From Leptidea sinapis (Eukaryota; Arthropoda; Insecta; Lepidoptera; Pieridae): a DNA stretch of 64,000 nt. Below the pieces are notes generated by a model. It was not told the DNA's origin and did no database searches. It worked only from the letters and a program-made list of their open reading frames with translations. Made by a program: the position numbers and the translations under genes. Each line of letters opens with the position of its first letter. Position 1 is the first letter of the stretch. Positions 60,419 to 64,000 of the stretch are shown here, in pieces. The stretch is taken from NCBI RefSeq assembly GCF_905404315.1, contig NC_066265.1, forward strand, positions 24,514,501-24,578,500. Direction: 5' to 3'.

Positions 60419-60774
60419 CTGGTATTGACTAATAGATAATCTATAGGAATCTATGTGTTTAGAAAAGTATTTTAAAATATTTAGGATAATTATATATCGC
60501 TAAGGTAATAAAAAGTTATTAATTAAATCAGTGTTTAGAATGAGATGCCAAATTTAAAGTCAATACACATTATTTTAGGTAAATCGTAAATTAATTAACT
60601 AATCTTAACATTTATTAAAGAGTTGATGAAAAATGTTACAGTTGAATTATATTTGAGAGTTTTATTAAGCGCAGTGTATGCAATTTATTCATTGTAAGTG
60701 AAAATTGTTTCAATTTGTTGGTTAAAGTTATGCGTTGAGAAAACAATGTGAATGTTGGTTTTCATGTATCTTTC

Positions 60775-60780
60775 AATAAA
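60775..60780 (+). terminator. AATAAA, candidate poly(A) signal
   Basis: Exact AATAAA followed within 10 bases by TTTTGTCTT, a plausible U/GU-rich downstream element. Confidence 0.35.
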
Positions 60781-62220
60781 CATTTTGTCTTCGGATTCCC
60801 GCTTTTATCCTAATTCGTTGTATTTGAACTATTTTATCTTTTCTTAGACGTTTATTGCTTGTTTAACATAATTCTTAAGTCATATCTCTCCATATCAACT
60901 TTATACAACTCGCTTTTGTCTTCTTAATATAACTTTAAGCTTACGGTTATCTATCATATTATGTAACAACATAATTCAACATATCAATAGTAACTTTGGG
61001 TAAGGCGCATCTATTTTGTGTTTTTCGAAACATTTTTTTCTTTTGTTGTTTAACCTTAGTATAAGTTTCGATGTATTTCAAACGTCGATCTATTTTCTTA
61101 TTTTATTTAGATTAAGCTCTCATGTGTTTAATTTCATTCTATTTTTTTCCTTTATTAAAATATTATCATTATAATATGCTTTTTTTCTTTATTTTTCCTT
61201 ATCCAACCCACTTACAATAAGCGATGCCAAACCGTATGCCTTGTACTATTTATAACTTAATGAATATCTCGATACATTTCAATATCAATATTTTTGTGTA
61301 TCTCTAAATAATTAACTGACTTTTAATATTTTTCTGAAAAGGTTCAAATATGTATATAAACATAAAAATTTGAATGGGATCAATATAATGGAAGGATGCA
61401 TTCTATTACATCCTACTCTAGGCATACTCAGACATTAGATGTAACTATCCTGTCATGCTAACGTTTCAATAGTAAGAAATTCTTCGTGTTTGCCCTTCGT
61501 TGATTCTAACTTACAACTCGAATGAATTTATAATGATTACAGGTTGTTAAGTAAATGTGAAGGGAGTAAGGGACTGTTTTGCTAATCAATAATGCGTTGT
61601 ATATTATCAAATGGAGTTAGCACAGGGTATATATTTATATGATCATCCCTGCTCAGGATGGTTAGTCCGTGCCACGTCCCTTATTCCGAATGTGTTGAAA
61701 GAACTGAATCATTTCATATTGAAACGTTGAATTAGACATGTTTAACTATAACTGCCAGTTGATAGGTTGTTTGTTTGTACATCTGTTATATTTTTTAAGC
61801 AACACGAGGCACTCTACTGCGTTCTGATCAATTTGAGAAATCTAGAAATTGGCAGTTATTTGTGTTGATTATTCCAGTGTAAATACTATATACACTACTT
61901 TATAAACAAAATATTCTAGTATTTATTACAGATTTAACTACATAATCATTACTTTAAGATTTATTAGATAAATAATCCTACTCAGACAGTAGTTGTTCTA
62001 GTAATTAATTAGATGAAAATTTAAAAATAACCTCGTAGATAATTATGTACTACCCACATTTCTTTTTAGAATCGGTTCATTCGTTTATTATTAAAATGGT
62101 GTGCAAATTAAAGGGTTGTGTGTAAAGTTAACATAGTTTAATAGATGTATACAAACAGTCTGTGTGCCGAGATGTTATGTCACCATTTTATGTAAAGCAC
62201 ATCTGTTTATTTTATCTGTG

Positions 62221-62226
62221 AATAAA
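62221..62226 (+). terminator. AATAAA, candidate distal poly(A) signal
   Basis: Exact AATAAA with TGCTTGTATTTTATTT about 15 bases later. It is the last good signal before the minisatellite, so it could mark the distal end of the gene. Confidence 0.4.
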
Positions 62227-62389
62227 ATATTTGACGAAATGCTTGTATTTTATTTACATTATTTTTTTCTTATCAATTAAGGTATAAACAGCGCCGGCCT
62301 ACCTATAGTATACTTTAGATCTGAATAGAACGGGCGTAAGAAGCTCATTCTTATAGAAGGTACCTAATAATGTGTTAAGTTAGCCAGCT

Positions 62390-64000
62390 AATACGGTTCA
62401 TTATGGTACTACAACAGTAACCTTGGCTAAACAAGGGGAACGTGACACTATGACTCCTTTTGATACTGCAACAGCCACCGTGATAAACTAGGCAACGTTT
62501 CACAATGGTTTATTCTGATACTTTAATAGCAACCTTGCCAAAACCCAGGCATGTGACACTGTGGCTCACTCTGATACTGCAACAGCAAGCTTGCCAAAAC
62601 CCAGGCATGTGTCACTATGGTTCATTCTGACACTGCAACAGCAGCCAAGGCTTTTGGCAAGCCATAACCCGGGCACGTGACACTATGGCCCATTCTGATA
62701 CTGCAACAGCCACCGTGACAAACTCGGCAATATTTCATTGTTGTTTGTTTTGATATTATAATAACCACCTAGCCAAAAGTCAGGCATGTGGCACTATGGC
62801 TCATTCTGATACTGCAACAGCCACCGTTACAAATTAGGCAACGTTTTACTATGGCTCATTCTGATACTGCAACGCAACCTTACCAAAACCCAGGCATGTG
62901 ACACTATGGCTCATTCTGATACTGCAACAGCAACCTTACCGAAACCCAGGCATGTGACACTATGGCTTATTCTAATACTGGAACAGCAGCCTTACCAAAA
63001 CCCTGGCACGTCACACTGTTGTTCATACTGATACTATAACAGCAACCTTGTCCGAACCATGGCACGTGAGTCCTGACACTATAGCCCATTCTGATACTGC
63101 AAGAGCAACCTTGCCAAAACCAGGCATGTGACACTATGGCTCATTCTGATACTGCAACGGCAACCTTACCGAAACCATGCATGTGACACTATGGATCATT
63201 CTGATACTGCAACGGCAACCTTACCAAAACCATGCATGTGACACTTGGCTCATTCTGTTACTGCAACGGCAACCTTAACAAAACCCAGGCACGTGACATT
63301 ATGGTTCATTCTAATACTGCAAGAGCAACCTTACCAAAACCCAGGCATGTGACACTATGGCTCATTCTGATACTGCAACGGCAACCTTACCAAAACCATG
63401 CATGCGACACTATGGCTCATTCTGTTACTGCAACGGCAACCTTACCAAAACCATGCATGTGACACTATGGCTCATTCTGATACTGTAACAGCAACCTTTC
63501 CTAAACCTAGGCACGTGACACTGTGGCTTATTCTGATACTGCAACGGCAACCTTACCAAAACCTAGGCACGTTTCACTGTTGTTCATACTGATACTATAA
63601 CAGCAATCTTGTCCAAACCCTGGCACGTGAGTCTTGACACTATGGCTCATTCTGATACTGCAACAGCAACCTTGTCAAAACCCAGGCATGTGACACTATG
63701 GCTCATTCTGATACTGCAACGGCAACCTTTCCAAAACCCAGACACGTGACACTATGGCTATATCTGATACTGCAAGAGCAACCTTACCAAAACCCAGGCA
63801 TGTGACACTATGGCTCATTCTGATACTGCAACAGCAACCATACCAAAACCCAGGCATGTGACACTATGGCTCATTCTGATACTGCAACGGCAACCTTACC
63901 AAAACCTAGGCACGTTTCACTGTTGTTCATACTGATACTATAACAGCAACCTTGTCCAAACCCTGGCACGTGAGTCTTGACACTATGGATCATTGTGACA
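62390..64000 (+). repeat. Minisatellite, 56-bp unit, continuing past the right edge
   Basis: About 28 units of a 56-bp repeat built on ACACTATGGCTCATTCTGAT, ACTGCAACGGCAACCTTACC and AAAACCCAGGCATGTG. A variant unit with a 10-bp insertion (GAGTCTTGAC after GGCACGTG) recurs with TTGTTCATACTGATACTATA near 63015, 63573 and 63921. Left units are more diverged. At least seven units contain CACGTG. The unit is not a multiple of three, so open frames across it are chance. Confidence 0.95.

Larger units (their letters stand above)
57943..62300 (+). other. heph: Probable long 3' UTR of heph
   Basis: About 4.3 kb after the stop codon with no recognisable SINE, LINE or Helitron copy, whereas the preceding introns carry one every 1 to 3 kb. 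Several poly(A) signals lie in it. This suggests transcribed sequence under constraint, but the true 3' end is not visible. Three matches to the Pumilio consensus TGTANATA occur at 59366-59373, 61351-61358 and 61878-61885; chance matches are likely in AT-rich DNA. I saw no GTGCCTT (miR-124 seed site). Confidence 0.6.

Noticed and set aside
57943..62300. miR-124 seed sites in the heph 3' UTR
   Set aside because: miR-124 represses PTBP1 in vertebrates, but I found no GTGCCTT here.
63232..63592. Repetitive open frames in the minisatellite
   Set aside because: The 56-bp unit changes frame at every repeat, so the open stretches are a by-product of the array.
62390..64000. CRISPR-like array
   Set aside because: The units are contiguous and similar throughout, with no unique spacers, and the context is an animal genome. 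It is a minisatellite.

Overview
The window is animal nuclear DNA, most likely from a moth or butterfly (Lepidoptera). It is AT-rich and packed with short retroposons, RTE- and CR1/Jockey-type LINE ends and Helitrons of the kinds common in lepidopteran introns. Its one clear protein-coding gene has GT-AG introns. I cannot name the species.

That gene lies on the + strand and encodes polypyrimidine tract-binding protein (PTBP1 family; hephaestus, heph, in Drosophila). Twelve coding exons between 3610 and 57942 join without a frame error into 454 codons plus a stop. They cover the second half of RRM1, the RRM1-RRM2 linker, RRM2, the Gly/Ala/Pro-rich linker, RRM3 and RRM4. The N-terminus and first half of RRM1 lie left of the window. 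Exons 1 to 5 are spread over 46 kb by introns of 14.3, 0.7, 12.4 and 18.1 kb. Exons 5 to 12 are compact, with introns of 0.4 to 1.8 kb. Exon 7 is exactly 34 nt, as is the autoregulatory exon 11 of vertebrate PTBP1. Skipping it here would give a stop codon eight codons into the next exon.

The introns are dominated by one roughly 300-bp poly(A)-tailed SINE-like family (at least 25 whole or partial copies, both strands). Two tRNA-derived SINE families, LINE 3' ends (RTE, CR1/Jockey and others), Helitron ends and MITE-like inverted-repeat elements are also present. Two antisense SINEs end within about 50 bp of coding-exon acceptors. From the stop codon at 57942 to about 62.3 kb the sequence is free of recognisable elements and carries several AATAAA signals, which suggests a long 3' UTR. 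From about 62.39 kb to the right edge lies a 56-bp-unit minisatellite with higher-order variants and repeated CACGTG motifs.

No second host gene, functional tRNA, rRNA or CRISPR array was found. The other short open reading frames are repeat-derived or chance. Repeat family names are from memory of lepidopteran sequences and were not checked against a library.
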